DNA from: Desulfurococcales archaeon
GTDB taxonomy: Archaea; Thermoproteota; Thermoprotei_A; Sulfolobales; Acidilobaceae
DNA length: 39,946 nt
Reading direction: 5' to 3'
NCBI GenBank assembly: GCA_015521705.1
Contig: WANR01000028.1
Location: 1-39,946, forward strand
Numbering within the stretch: the first letter of the stretch is position 1; each line of letters opens with the position of its first letter. Made by a program: the position numbers and the translations under genes. Below are positions 15,967 through 23,045 of the stretch, piece by piece. Below the pieces are notes generated by a model that saw only the letters and a program-made list of their open reading frames with translations, was not told the DNA's origin and did no database searches.

Positions 15967-17056
15967 TTGTTAGAGCACGACCCTAACAGGGAGGGAGAGA
16001 GGTTCCTAGAAGAAGTGGACTCTTTCTGCGGCAACAAGCGTAGATGGCTAGTCAAGATAGAGGAGCCGACAGATCCCAGGTACGGCTATCTGCCCAGGGA
16101 AAGGCCTATAGACTTGTACATAAAGAGTGGCGTCATAAACCTAGACAAGCCGCCGGGGCCGACGAGCCACGAGGTAGTAGCATGGATTAAGAGAATGCTA
16201 AACGTTGAAAGAGCGGGCCACGGGGGAACCCTAGAGCCCCTCAAGGCCCGGCAAGAGGCCTGAGGGGTGGGGACACCCAAAAGTCACCGGCGTCCTGCCC
16301 ATCGCTCTTGAAAGGATGACCAGAGTCATCAGTATAGTAGCGCACTCTACAAAGGAGTACATTTGCGTCATGCAGCTACACGCCCCAGTTGAGAGGGAAC
16401 GCCTTGAAAAGGTCTTAAGAGAGTTCCAGGGCCTCATATACCAGAGGCCGCCCTTACGCAGCAGTGTCAGGAGGAGTCTCAGGAAGAAAAGGATCAACAA
16501 GATAACACTGCTAGAGTACAATGGAAAATACGCCCTGCTACACGTCGACTGCGAAGCAGGTACCTACATGAGAAAACTGTGCTGGGACGTGGGGCTAGTA
16601 TTAGGGGTGGGAGCCCACATGAGGGAGCTTAGGAGGGTGAGGACAGGCCCCTTCACAGAAGAAAAGAACCTGGTAACGCTCCAAATGCTCTCCGAAGCAA
16701 TCTACAGGTGGAAGATCGAGGGAGAAGAGGACCTGATACGCAACTACATAATGCCGGGAGAAGTGATGACCTGCAGCCTGCCAAAAATAGCTCTGAGAGA
16801 CACAGCGGTGGAGAGCATAGTTCACGGAGCAACCCTTGCAGTACCAGGAATATCAAAGGTCCAGGGGGGGATCAAGCGGGGAGACACAGTAGCGTTAATG
16901 ACACTGAAAGGAGAACTAGTAGCTATAGGAAAAGCCCTAATGAGCACAGAAGAAATGCTAGAAAACGATAAAGGAGAAGCAGTGAAACCAGAAAGAGTAA
17001 TAATGCAGCCAGGAACATACCCAAAAGCATGGAAAAAACGGGCACCCAAACCATAA
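15967..17056 (+). CDS. cbf5: tRNA/rRNA pseudouridine synthase Cbf5 (gene interrupted by a 40-nt intron)
   Basis: Cbf5 is the catalytic subunit of H/ACA ribonucleoproteins and makes pseudouridine in rRNA and tRNA. The gene is in two frames. Exon 1 (15967-16234) ends in GHGGTL plus one base, and exon 2 (16275-17056) begins in the middle of the catalytic codon. Joined, they give [20 protein letters not shown], the diagnostic TruB/Cbf5 motif, with Asp90 encoded across the junction. The spliced product is 349 residues. It ends in a PUA domain (about 270-345). The start is a TTG with GGTGG upstream. The gene is not broken: the insert folds as a bulge-helix-bulge, and cbf5 introns of this kind are known in crenarchaea. 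Confidence 0.95.
16235..16274 (+). other. Archaeal bulge-helix-bulge intron in cbf5
   Basis: This 40-base intron can be read directly from the sequence. The exon-intron helix pairs 16229-16232 (CCCT) with 16269-16272 (GGGG). The three-base bulges are AG|A (16233-16235) and AC|A (16273-16275), cut after the second base. An inner stem pairs 16236-16243 with 16261-16268 and 16245-16248 with 16257-16260, leaving the loop 16249-16256. The outer exon helix is weak: GGG 16224-16226 can pair with CCC 16276-16278 only if two A residues bulge out. Removing the intron restores the frame. The tRNA splicing endonuclease should cut it. Confidence 0.9.
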
Positions 17057-17103
17057 AAAGAGGAAACTAGGGGAGAGCAAAAATAGCCCCAGCCACCAAT
17101 TAA

Positions 17104-17111
17104 TCATAAAA
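17104..17111 (+). promoter_or_regulatory. TATA-like element before tRNA-Ser
   Basis: An A/T-rich TCATAAAA-type sequence lies about 20 bases before the tRNA-Ser gene. This is close to the usual archaeal distance for a promoter starting at or near the tRNA 5' end. Confidence 0.4.
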
Positions 17112-17126
17112 ACTGGAGAAGGAAGA

Positions 17127-17215
17127 GCCGGGGTGCCCGAGCGGTCCAAGGGGACGGGCTGGAGACCCGTTGCCCCTCACGGGGCGCGCGGGTTCGAATC
17201 CCGCCCCCGGCGCCA
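17127..17215 (+). tRNA. tRNA-Ser (GGA)
   Basis: The cloverleaf can be drawn: acceptor stem GCCGGGG with CCCCGGC, anticodon stem ACGGG with CCCGT, loop CTGGAGA with anticodon GGA at 17161-17163, a long variable arm, and a T-arm GCGGGTTCGAATCCCGC. The long variable arm and the G discriminator fit serine. The CCA end (17213-17215) is encoded. It reads UCC and UCU. No intron is present. Confidence 0.95.
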
Positions 17216-17225
17216 CCAACACTAT

Positions 17226-17303
17226 GGGGCCGTCGTCTAGCCTGGCTAGGATGCGGGGCTTGGGCCCCCGTGGTCCGGGGTTCAAATCCCCGCGGCCCCA
17301 CCA
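17226..17303 (+). tRNA. tRNA-Pro (UGG)
   Basis: The acceptor stem is GGGGCCG with CGGCCCC, the anticodon stem CGGGG with CCCCG, and the loop CTTGGGC with anticodon UGG at 17261-17263. The T-arm includes GGGGTTCAAATCCCC. The CCA end (17301-17303) is encoded. It reads CCN codons, mainly CCA and CCG. The gene lies 10 bases after tRNA-Ser in the same direction, so the two are probably made as one transcript. Confidence 0.95.
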
Positions 17304-17368
17304 AAACACAAAATCCCCTTAAGCCTAGGAATAATTCTCAAGATACATACGAGGAGGTTTTATGCTAC

Positions 17369-17382
17369 AGCCCTAAAGGGCT
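17369..17382 (+). other. Short hairpin after the tRNA pair
   Basis: AGCCCT-AA-AGGGCT forms a compact stem. It directly follows a strong ribosome-binding-like GAGGAGGT (17351-17358) and an ATG (17362) that opens only MLQP before a stop. The combination may be chance or a small regulatory leader. A TATA-like TATTTATATAG lies further on at about 17400-17411. Confidence 0.3.
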
Positions 17383-17428
17383 TTGCCAGGCGGCTAAAAC
17401 TATTTATATAGCGCTAGAGCGTCCCTTG

Positions 17429-17452
17429 GAGTGAGAACTTTTATTTTCACTC
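17429..17452 (-). terminator. Hairpin after the small minus-strand gene
   Basis: GAGTGA (17429-17434) can pair with TCACTC (17447-17452) around an A/T-rich loop. It lies just beyond the stop codon of the 51-residue gene, so it could end or stabilise that transcript. Confidence 0.4.
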
Positions 17453-17461
17453 TTTCAAGCA

Positions 17462-17617
17462 CTATTGCTGGTTTTCTAGTAGTTCTTTCCTTAGCCTCTC
17501 CTTCACCTCCTCTTCCAGCCATTTGGCTTCTTCATCAGTAATTCCCAGCCTGGCTACCAGTATCTCAATGAGGGCTAGCCTGATAGCCTTGGATAGAGTT
17601 CTCTCATCTACTTCCAT
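17462..17617 (-). CDS. Small hypothetical protein, 51 residues
   Basis: This short ORF starts at the ATG with end 17617 and runs as a highly charged, helical protein (DERTLSKAIRLALIEILVAR and WLEEEVKERLRKELLEN). It has no Cys, and I recognise no family. A TATA-like CTTTTAAA lies at 17667-17674 on the same strand, which predicts a start near 17645. No strong ribosome binding site is visible. The open frame continues 72 bases upstream without a usual start codon. The gene diverges from the AbrB-PhoU regulator, sharing a promoter region that contains a palindrome. A small helical partner or regulator is possible, but the function is unknown. Confidence 0.5.
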   Translation of the reverse strand: MEVDERTLSKAIRLALIEILVARLGITDEEAKWLEEEVKERLRKELLENQQ

Positions 17618-17684
17618 TCCGCTTGGTGGGTTGATGTATTTTGGGAAGGACTTGCCTGTCTGTCGGTTTAAAAGTATTGGCTTA

Positions 17685-17701
17685 CTTTAACACTGTTAAA
17701 G
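17685..17701. promoter_or_regulatory. Perfect palindrome (7-3-7) before the AbrB-PhoU gene
   Basis: CTTTAAC-ACT-GTTAAAG is a perfect inverted repeat with 7-base arms. It directly abuts the TATA box of the AbrB-PhoU gene (TATTTTAAT, 17702-17710), where TFB would bind. It is nearly the reverse complement of the site at 4649-4665 before sufB. Control by the adjacent AbrB-PhoU protein is the simplest hypothesis. Confidence 0.6.
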
Positions 17702-17710
17702 TATTTTAAT
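17702..17710 (+). promoter_or_regulatory. TATA box of the AbrB-PhoU gene
   Basis: TATTTTAAT predicts a transcription start near 17730, shortly before the GGGGTG ribosome binding site and the TTG start at 17749. Confidence 0.5.
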
Positions 17711-17748
17711 TCTCTACTAATCAATCTATACTCGGGGTGTTATAGCTT

Positions 17749-18708
17749 TTGAGCATGGGTGTTACAAAGCGCAGAATACAGAGGCTAGGGGGCTCCAGCC
17801 TTATAGTAACTATTCCGAAAACGTGGGCTAAGAAGATGGGCCTAGGTGTTGGAGATCAAGTAGTTGTGGTCGATGAGGGGGATCACCTGAAAATCCTCCC
17901 CCCAGAAACCAGGTATTCTGAAAAGGCCGTGAGCACTTCAATTAGGCTTGTAAGCTTTGCACGGGAGATTCCTCTTGATAAGCTGCTGGACTGTGCCTAT
18001 ATTAACGGTTTCAACAGACTCTCGATCCAGATCCCCGTGTCCCACATAAACGACACAGACAAAATAGTGAGGCAAGTATCCTCGTACCCTAAGGCTTCAA
18101 GCTTCTCGTTCAAACACGATAACCAGTTAATAGTAGAGTTCGGAGCGCTCACAGAAACCCCTTCAAGAGCCCTAAAGAACTATAACTCGAAAGCCCAGGA
18201 AATACTAGAAATGCTACACGACTATATTTCCAGCGGTAAAGGCGTAAACCCTGAAGAGGCTGCTACAAGGTTGGACGAAGAGCTGAGAAAGCTGGAGAAC
18301 CTGATAGACATGGTGGAAAGGGGGTCTATCAAGGAGTCACTCGTTATACCAAGCCAGGCGGAGTTGAGGCCTCCTAGCGTAGCCATGGTAAGGGCGTCCA
18401 CTAGAGTACTTAGACTGCTAGCTAAGGACTTGCTCGGATACTCGAGAACAGGCAAGAAAAAAGCGCTAGAGATAATCTCGCTCCTCAAAAACCTCTACTC
18501 GGAAGCTATAGGAGGCATGGCCAGCAATAGTGGCAGGAGAATGGCTAATGCACTGGAAGTTTCACACAAGCTACACGCCATAGCAAGCAGCATGCTAGAA
18601 AGCAGGAATAACTTAGAGGCAAGGCTGGGCGCGTATCTAAACACCTTCATAAACTTGGTAGAAATGGCCATAACAGGTAGCGTCTGTATGTCGCTACGAG
18701 AAAGATGA
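17749..18708 (+). CDS. AbrB/SpoVT-domain regulator with PhoU-like domain
   Basis: The first 50 residues form an AbrB-type DNA-binding fold (TKRRIQRLGGSSLIVTIPKT, then GVGDQVVVVDEGDHLKIL). The remainder (about 140-319) is all-helical with acidic-basic repeats like PhoU, a domain that in bacteria controls phosphate uptake. Fused AbrB-PhoU proteins are found in many archaea, but their ligand and targets are mostly unclear. The TTG start has GGGGTG nine bases upstream; an ATG two codons later is possible. A perfect palindrome abuts its TATA box, suggesting autoregulation. Confidence 0.85.
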   Translation: MSMGVTKRRIQRLGGSSLIVTIPKTWAKKMGLGVGDQVVVVDEGDHLKILPPETRYSEKAVSTSIRLVSFAREIPLDKLLDCAYINGFNRLSIQIPVSHINDTDKIVRQVSSYPKASSFSFKHDNQLIVEFGALTETPSRALKNYNSKAQEILEMLHDYISSGKGVNPEEAATRLDEELRKLENLIDMVERGSIKESLVIPSQAELRPPSVAMVRASTRVLRLLAKDLLGYSRTGKKKALEIISLLKNLYSEAIGGMASNSGRRMANALEVSHKLHAIASSMLESRNNLEARLGAYLNTFINLVEMAITGSVCMSLRER

Positions 18709-18801
18709 TACGAGCATAGCGAAACCTCTTCTTAGCATCTAAGCAGTTGCGCCTATAAACGCTTAAACTAGCCAAAAAGAGGATTAGCAACTTATGAAAA
18801 G

Positions 18802-19176
18802 TCATTTACGTAGCAGGCCTACTAGCAGGCCTATCACGAACCCTGCGGAGACTGGGCCTACGGTCAGTACTCCGAGCGTCTTAACTATGCCAGCTACGAC
18901 GGTTTTCACTTCCCCGATATTGCCAGTTATCCCGGTTAGGAAGTCCTCTATGCTACCCCCCAGGCTCCAGACGTTTAGGAGCGCCCCGAGTACTATGACC
19001 CCTATGAAGGCGGCCACGTACTTGATGATCTTTACTGCGTAGTAGCCAAGCCCCATTCCAAGGAGGAACTGTATCAGCACGGCCACGGCAACCTTGGGGT
19101 TCGAGAAGGCTACGCCAAGGAAGTCTATGGTGGAGTTAAGGGGCTGGGACTGCATCGACACTACCAGCCACTCCAC
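18802..19176 (-). CDS. FUN14-like small membrane protein
   Basis: The protein has about three membrane segments. The segment FLLGMGLGYYAVKIIKYVAAF resembles the GxxxGY...K signature of FUN14-family proteins, whose prokaryotic role is unknown. A glycine-rich C-terminal helix ends in GLLVGLLRK. The frame is open further upstream, to a start at 19257, but a TATA box at 19214-19220 would begin the mRNA near 19190, inside that extension. I therefore chose GTG 19176, which follows GGGGGTGG; ATG 19155 is also possible. The neighbours do not suggest a function. Confidence 0.55.
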   Translation of the reverse strand: MEWLVVSMQSQPLNSTIDFLGVAFSNPKVAVAVLIQFLLGMGLGYYAVKIIKYVAAFIGVIVLGALLNVWSLGGSIEDFLTGITGNIGEVKTVVAGIVKTLGVLTVGPVSAGFVIGLLVGLLRK

Positions 19177-19213
19177 CGCAAAACCACCCCCATTACTCAA
19201 GTTCCTGTCCACG

Positions 19214-19220
19214 TTATAAA
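19214..19220 (-). promoter_or_regulatory. TATA box of the FUN14-like gene
   Basis: On the minus strand this reads TTTATAA. It predicts transcription near 19190, and it decides the shorter start chosen for the gene. Confidence 0.5.
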
Positions 19221-19376
19221 TTAATGATGCCAGGAGACACTCAAATCCTTGTCCCAAAGCTGCCTAGACTACTCTAACATGGGAGCTAAGGGTTAGCCAT
19301 AACAGTGGGGGCCTCTGCCGGAATTGGTATAGTCTTTAAGCTGGCTTGCATAGACATTAAGACTTGGTGTGCTGCA

Positions 19377-20270
19377 ATGGCTTTCCTTTATAGAGAGCCT
19401 CTAGAGGATCCGGGTGCAGAGCTTAGGAAGCTACTTAGGGTTGAAGACATTATAGTGGCGCCGGGCGTGTTTAACCCTGCAGTAGCCCTGCTAGCTGAAA
19501 AGCTGGGGTTCAAGGCCCTGTACCTGTCTGGAGCGGCTCTCACAGGCTCCCTAGCAATGCCGGATCTTGGCATCATAACGTTGACAGAGCTGGCGTCTGC
19601 GGTTCGGTACATAACTAGGGTTACAAGGGCTCCCCTCATAGTCGATGCAGATACAGGGTTTGGAGAAGCGATAAATGTTCAAAGAACTGTGAGAGACCTT
19701 GAGGAAGCAGGGGCTGCGGCTATACAGATAGAGGATCAAGTGCTGCCTAAGAAGTGTGGCCACCTTGAAGGTAAACAGCTGATAGATACAGACGACATGG
19801 TGAAGAAGATTAGAGCAGCAACGGACGCGCGTAAGAAGGAAACAGTAATTATAGCTAGAACAGATGCACGAGCCATAGAGGGGCTGGAGGGAGCCATCGA
19901 GAGAGCCAAGGCTTACCTAGAGGCGGGAGCTGACGTCATATTCCCGGAAGCACTACATAGTCTGGAAGAGTTTAGAGAGTTCTCGAGGCAGGTTAATGCT
20001 CCACTACTGGCCAACATGACAGAATACGGGAAAACACCACTGATAACTGTTGAAGAGTTCAAAGAGGCTGGCTACAAGATCGTCATTTTCCCTGTGACAA
20101 CGTTTAGAGTGGCTATGGGCGCTATTAGGAGAGCCCTTGAAACACTAAGAAGGGAAGGCACACAGAGGAGCCTGCTAAGCGAGATGATGACCAGGAAAGA
20201 GTTTTACCAGCTAATAGACTACGACGCCTATGTAGAGGCCGATAAAAAGCTGGCATCAGGCAGTAAATGA
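19377..20270 (+). CDS. prpB: Isocitrate lyase/PEP mutase superfamily, methylisocitrate-lyase-like
   Basis: The family cleaves C-C bonds of 2-methylisocitrate-type acids or forms C-P bonds. The segment ALYLSGAALTGSLAMPDLG, the metal-binding VDADTGFGEA and the active-site PKKCGHLEGKQL match methylisocitrate lyase, including the catalytic Cys in KKCGH. The chosen ATG has GGTG seven bases upstream; an open frame from 19305 adds 24 residues that look non-coding. The length of 297 residues is normal. Without other methylcitrate-cycle genes nearby, the exact substrate is uncertain. The small winged-helix gene follows after 16 bases and may regulate it. Confidence 0.85.
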   Translation: MAFLYREPLEDPGAELRKLLRVEDIIVAPGVFNPAVALLAEKLGFKALYLSGAALTGSLAMPDLGIITLTELASAVRYITRVTRAPLIVDADTGFGEAINVQRTVRDLEEAGAAAIQIEDQVLPKKCGHLEGKQLIDTDDMVKKIRAATDARKKETVIIARTDARAIEGLEGAIERAKAYLEAGADVIFPEALHSLEEFREFSRQVNAPLLANMTEYGKTPLITVEEFKEAGYKIVIFPVTTFRVAMGAIRRALETLRREGTQRSLLSEMMTRKEFYQLIDYDAYVEADKKLASGSK

Positions 20271-20286
20271 GGAGAGTGGCCAAGGG

Positions 20287-20499
20287 TTGGATGTAAGCCG
20301 GGAGAAGATTCTGAAAGTCATCTCTGACAATCAGCCATGCTCCACCGAAGAACTAATAGCAACCCTAGGTATTAACGACAAGAAAGATCTAGTCAAGCTC
20401 CGAAGGATCCTCGCAGAGCTCGTTAGAAATGGGATCCTCGCGAAGAAGCCAGATTATAAGAGAAGAAAGATCGTCTACGTGGTTAAGGAGAGCCAGTAA
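20287..20499 (+). CDS. Small winged-helix DNA-binding protein
   Basis: This 70-residue protein consists of one winged-helix domain: a helix (REKILKVISDNQ), a turn and recognition helix (STEELIATLGINDKKDLVKLRRILAE written here as two adjoining parts, STEELIATLGI and NDKKDLVKLRRILAE), and a basic wing (KKPDYKRRKIVYVV). No other domain is present. The TTG start is the first in frame, 16 bases after the lyase-like gene, with which it is probably cotranscribed. A hairpin with a T-run follows the stop codon. Its target is unknown. Confidence 0.65.
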   Translation: MDVSREKILKVISDNQPCSTEELIATLGINDKKDLVKLRRILAELVRNGILAKKPDYKRRKIVYVVKESQ

Positions 20500-20503
20500 G
20501 AGA

Positions 20504-20528
20504 CCACGGGTCTTTTTTCCGCCCGTGG
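20504..20528 (+). terminator. Hairpin with T-run after the winged-helix gene
   Basis: CCACGGG (20504-20510) pairs with CCCGTGG (20522-20528), with six T residues in the loop. It lies five bases after the upstream stop codon, so it may end that transcript. It also overlaps other inverted repeats described in the findings. Confidence 0.45.
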
Positions 20529-20692
20529 AGACTGTGTACTGCAGGTTTATCAGGTCATAAATTAATCGTGGTCTTCGGTCTTTCCCGGGTCTCCACGAGT
20601 AAGCCTAGAAATTACAAGTAATACCAAGTTAATACAGTGGTAGCCGTCTTCTCGTCCGTTCTCTAAGAGAGTAGTATAACTGGTGTTTTGTA

Positions 20693-21586
20693 GTGGTTGT
20701 TGTCATGGTTAAGGCTCTTGTGGATAAGCTGAAAAGGGCCTGGGAGAGCCCCCTTGCAGAGCTGGTAGTCGTCTATGTAGCAGGGATTTCCGTTATAGTG
20801 GTTGTAGCAGATATGGTTAAGGGGGATGAACCGGGGCTGAGAAGGCAGCTATACGTCTTGGACCTGGTTATGGTTTCAATTCTCATAGTGGATTACTGTT
20901 ATAGGCTCGCTATAAGCGGTAACGCTGTTAGGTATCTGAAACGCACCTTCTACGAGATCCCAGCACTGATGCCTTTAGCGCTTCTAGAAGCTATTGAAAC
21001 GTACCTGTCAGGTCTAGGACTGTTTAGGTTATTACGTGTAGCTAGACTCTTCAGGTTCGCCATTATCATGGCACGCGGCAACAGGCTTGTCAGGGTTCTT
21101 GCACGAACAGCCACAAAGATGCATGTCGTTGAACTAGGCATCATTGTTTCTCTGACCTTGATTGCTGGCAGTATAACTGTTTATATAGTGGAGTATGGGA
21201 GCGAGGAGACAGGGATAAGAGGCCTAGGAGACGCTTTATGGTGGGCCCTAGCTACAGCTACTACCGTGGGCTATGGGGACGTAGTCCCTTCAACACTGCT
21301 TGGGAGACTAATAGGATCCCTCTTCATGATAATGGGGATAACGCTTATAACAATCCTAGTAAGCGTGCTGGGAGCCTCAATCTATGAAACCATATCATCC
21401 TCCAGGCAAGACTCGACGCTAAGATCTAGGATTAAAAAGAGGCTTGACGAACTAGAGAAACTCACCGAGAACGAGCTGGAAGCTCTAATACATGACATAA
21501 GATTCCTATGGGAGAGACATAACGGAGAAGCCAGCAAGGCGAGAAACGTGAAATTCCCCACTACTGGTACGAGGAAAAGCCTGTGA
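20693..21586 (+). CDS. Voltage-gated potassium channel, KvAP-like
   Basis: The protein is a six-helix K+ channel. S1 to S3 lie at about residues 22-40, 51-73 and 85-100. S4 (about 107-125) has Arg at 112, 115, 118 and 121, the every-third-residue voltage sensor. S5 (about 146-168) is followed by the pore with the K+ filter TVGYGD (191-196) and S6 (about 203-228). Sequence around DALWWALATATTVGYGDVVP closely resembles the Aeropyrum channel KvAP. The C-terminal tail is charged and probably helical. The GTG start has GGTG seven bases upstream; ATG 20705 is an alternative. Confidence 0.93.
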   Translation: MVVVMVKALVDKLKRAWESPLAELVVVYVAGISVIVVVADMVKGDEPGLRRQLYVLDLVMVSILIVDYCYRLAISGNAVRYLKRTFYEIPALMPLALLEAIETYLSGLGLFRLLRVARLFRFAIIMARGNRLVRVLARTATKMHVVELGIIVSLTLIAGSITVYIVEYGSEETGIRGLGDALWWALATATTVGYGDVVPSTLLGRLIGSLFMIMGITLITILVSVLGASIYETISSSRQDSTLRSRIKKRLDELEKLTENELEALIHDIRFLWERHNGEASKARNVKFPTTGTRKSL

Positions 21587-21647
21587 TGGGCATTGGGTAA
21601 TTCTACCTTGAATCGGGTCTTAGCATCTCCTCTATTTCCTCCCTGTT

Positions 21648-22337
21648 TTAGCTTATCAAGCCTCTTAACGCCTTGTATACGGCCTCTACAACTAACTCTC
21701 CTATGTTGTTGGCCGTTTCCGGGGCAGACCCGAGTATTCCTGCTTCTTCTTTGGGGCCTGGCTTTTGCCTTATATTTTCTAGGCTGGTCGTCTCTTCGCA
21801 TTCTATTGAGAAACCAGCATTAATCACGCCTAGGTACTTTGCTATAGCTTCCTCGATTTTATCAGCATGCCCCAGCAGTATTCCGGCCCTTTTCCAGTAG
21901 TCTATTATTGTTATTCTTATGTTATTACTTCTCTGTGAAAGCCATTCTCTAACCACAGCATCCAGTAGACCACTATTGCCTCCATGAGCGTTAACTAGAG
22001 CTATCCTTCTAAACCCCGTTTTTTCAAGCGAGCTTAGTAGATCATGTATGAGGCCTCTCATAGTGTCTAGAGAGAGGCTAATCGTCCCCCCTACATGGTA
22101 CCATTCAGGAGAGAAACCGTATGGTATGGGCGGAACTACTATACATAATCCTTCTTTTCTATCTTCCAGCATCCTACAAGCCTTAATGGATAACTCGAGG
22201 GAAATCATGTAGTCTAGCCCGCTTGGCGCGTTGCAGTGCTGTTCCACGCTACCCACGGGTATTACAAGGATCACCCTTTCGTCCGAGGCCCTGCTTCTTA
22301 TCTCAGGCGTGGAGAGCTCGTGGTATAAGAGGGGCAC
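21648..22337 (-). CDS. Creatininase-family amidohydrolase
   Basis: Creatininase-family enzymes cleave amide-like bonds with two metal ions; archaeal members include ArfB, the formamide hydrolase of F420 and riboflavin synthesis. The metal site is partly visible: GSVEQHCNAPSGLD gives Glu32, His34 and Asp42, and VNAHGGN gives another His near 118. A Gly-Pro-His segment common after EQH in the family is replaced by Cys-Asn-Ala. The GTG start lies four bases after the hexulose-phosphate synthase gene, so the two are cotranscribed. An ArfB-like role would fit that neighbour, since ribulose 5-phosphate is also a riboflavin precursor, but this is inference. Confidence 0.75.
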   Translation of the reverse strand: MPLLYHELSTPEIRSRASDERVILVIPVGSVEQHCNAPSGLDYMISLELSIKACRMLEDRKEGLCIVVPPIPYGFSPEWYHVGGTISLSLDTMRGLIHDLLSSLEKTGFRRIALVNAHGGNSGLLDAVVREWLSQRSNNIRITIIDYWKRAGILLGHADKIEEAIAKYLGVINAGFSIECEETTSLENIRQKPGPKEEAGILGSAPETANNIGELVVEAVYKALRGLIS

Positions 22338-22341
22338 CTCT

Positions 22342-23034
22342 TCAACACCTAGCCCCAGCCCTCTTCAGGGCTTCTCTAAGAGCAGAGCCTGGATCTGGCG
22401 CTCTTGTAATAGCGGAGCCTATTATGACTATGTCAGCGCCTGCTTCTACGAGACTACTAACCTCTGCAGGCTTTATGCCGCCGGCAACAGCTATTGGGCC
22501 CTTGAACTCTCGTTTGACTTGGCCTATTAGGTCCCTGAGCTGGATAGCTGTTATCCCAAGCCTTTTCTGCACGTCAATACCTATGTGGAGCAAAGCAACA
22601 TCCACACCTGTTTTTCTTAGTTTTTCGGCGTCGCCCACAGGATTAGTGGAAGCGATCAAGTCACCATATACAGATACTCCCAGCTCCTCCGAGGCCTTAA
22701 CAGTCTCTTCTAGTGTTTCATGAGACGCTACTGATAGAACAGAGAGAGCATCAGCTCCAGCCTTAGACACTATGCTAGCCTCCAGGTAACCAGCATCGAC
22801 AGTCTTAGTATCTGCCATGACTAGGTGGTCCCATGGAAAGGCTTTTAGAGCCTCAATAGCACTGGTGCCCATGCTTTTAAGGAGAGGGGTTCCTGCTTCA
22901 AGGATCACAGCCCTTCCAGGCTCTCCTAGCCTAGCTACCACTCCTATAGCCTCTAACAGATTGTCAAAGTCCAAGGCTACTTGGACAAGAGAACCGCACT
23001 CCTCTAGTCTCCTTAGGAGTCTTTTAGGCCTCAA
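22342..23034 (-). CDS. hps: 3-hexulose-6-phosphate synthase family
   Basis: This is an orotidine-phosphate-decarboxylase-fold enzyme. HPS joins formaldehyde to ribulose 5-phosphate, and in archaea it usually runs backwards to make ribulose 5-phosphate from hexulose phosphate. The motifs LVQVALDFDNLLEA, ILEAGTPLLKSMG and VMADTKTVDAGYLE are the family signature, with the DxKxxD catalytic set. VAVAGGI...IIGSAIT binds phosphate. The frame is open from 23088, but that region overlaps the preceding gene, so I chose TTG 23034. The isomerase partner PHI is not in the window. The upstream neighbour is a CoA-binding protein, the downstream one a creatininase-family gene. Confidence 0.88.
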   Translation of the reverse strand: MRPKRLLRRLEECGSLVQVALDFDNLLEAIGVVARLGEPGRAVILEAGTPLLKSMGTSAIEALKAFPWDHLVMADTKTVDAGYLEASIVSKAGADALSVLSVASHETLEETVKASEELGVSVYGDLIASTNPVGDAEKLRKTGVDVALLHIGIDVQKRLGITAIQLRDLIGQVKREFKGPIAVAGGIKPAEVSSLVEAGADIVIIGSAITRAPDPGSALREALKRAGARC

Positions 23035-23045
23035 CCCGCTTAACC

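Noticed and set aside
15967-17056. cbf5 as a frameshifted pseudogene
   Set aside because: The frame change sits exactly on a foldable bulge-helix-bulge, and removing it restores the catalytic motif.
17099-17309. Two minus-strand ORFs across the tRNA genes
   Set aside because: They are reverse readings of GC-rich tRNA genes, which are fully explained as tRNA-Ser and tRNA-Pro.
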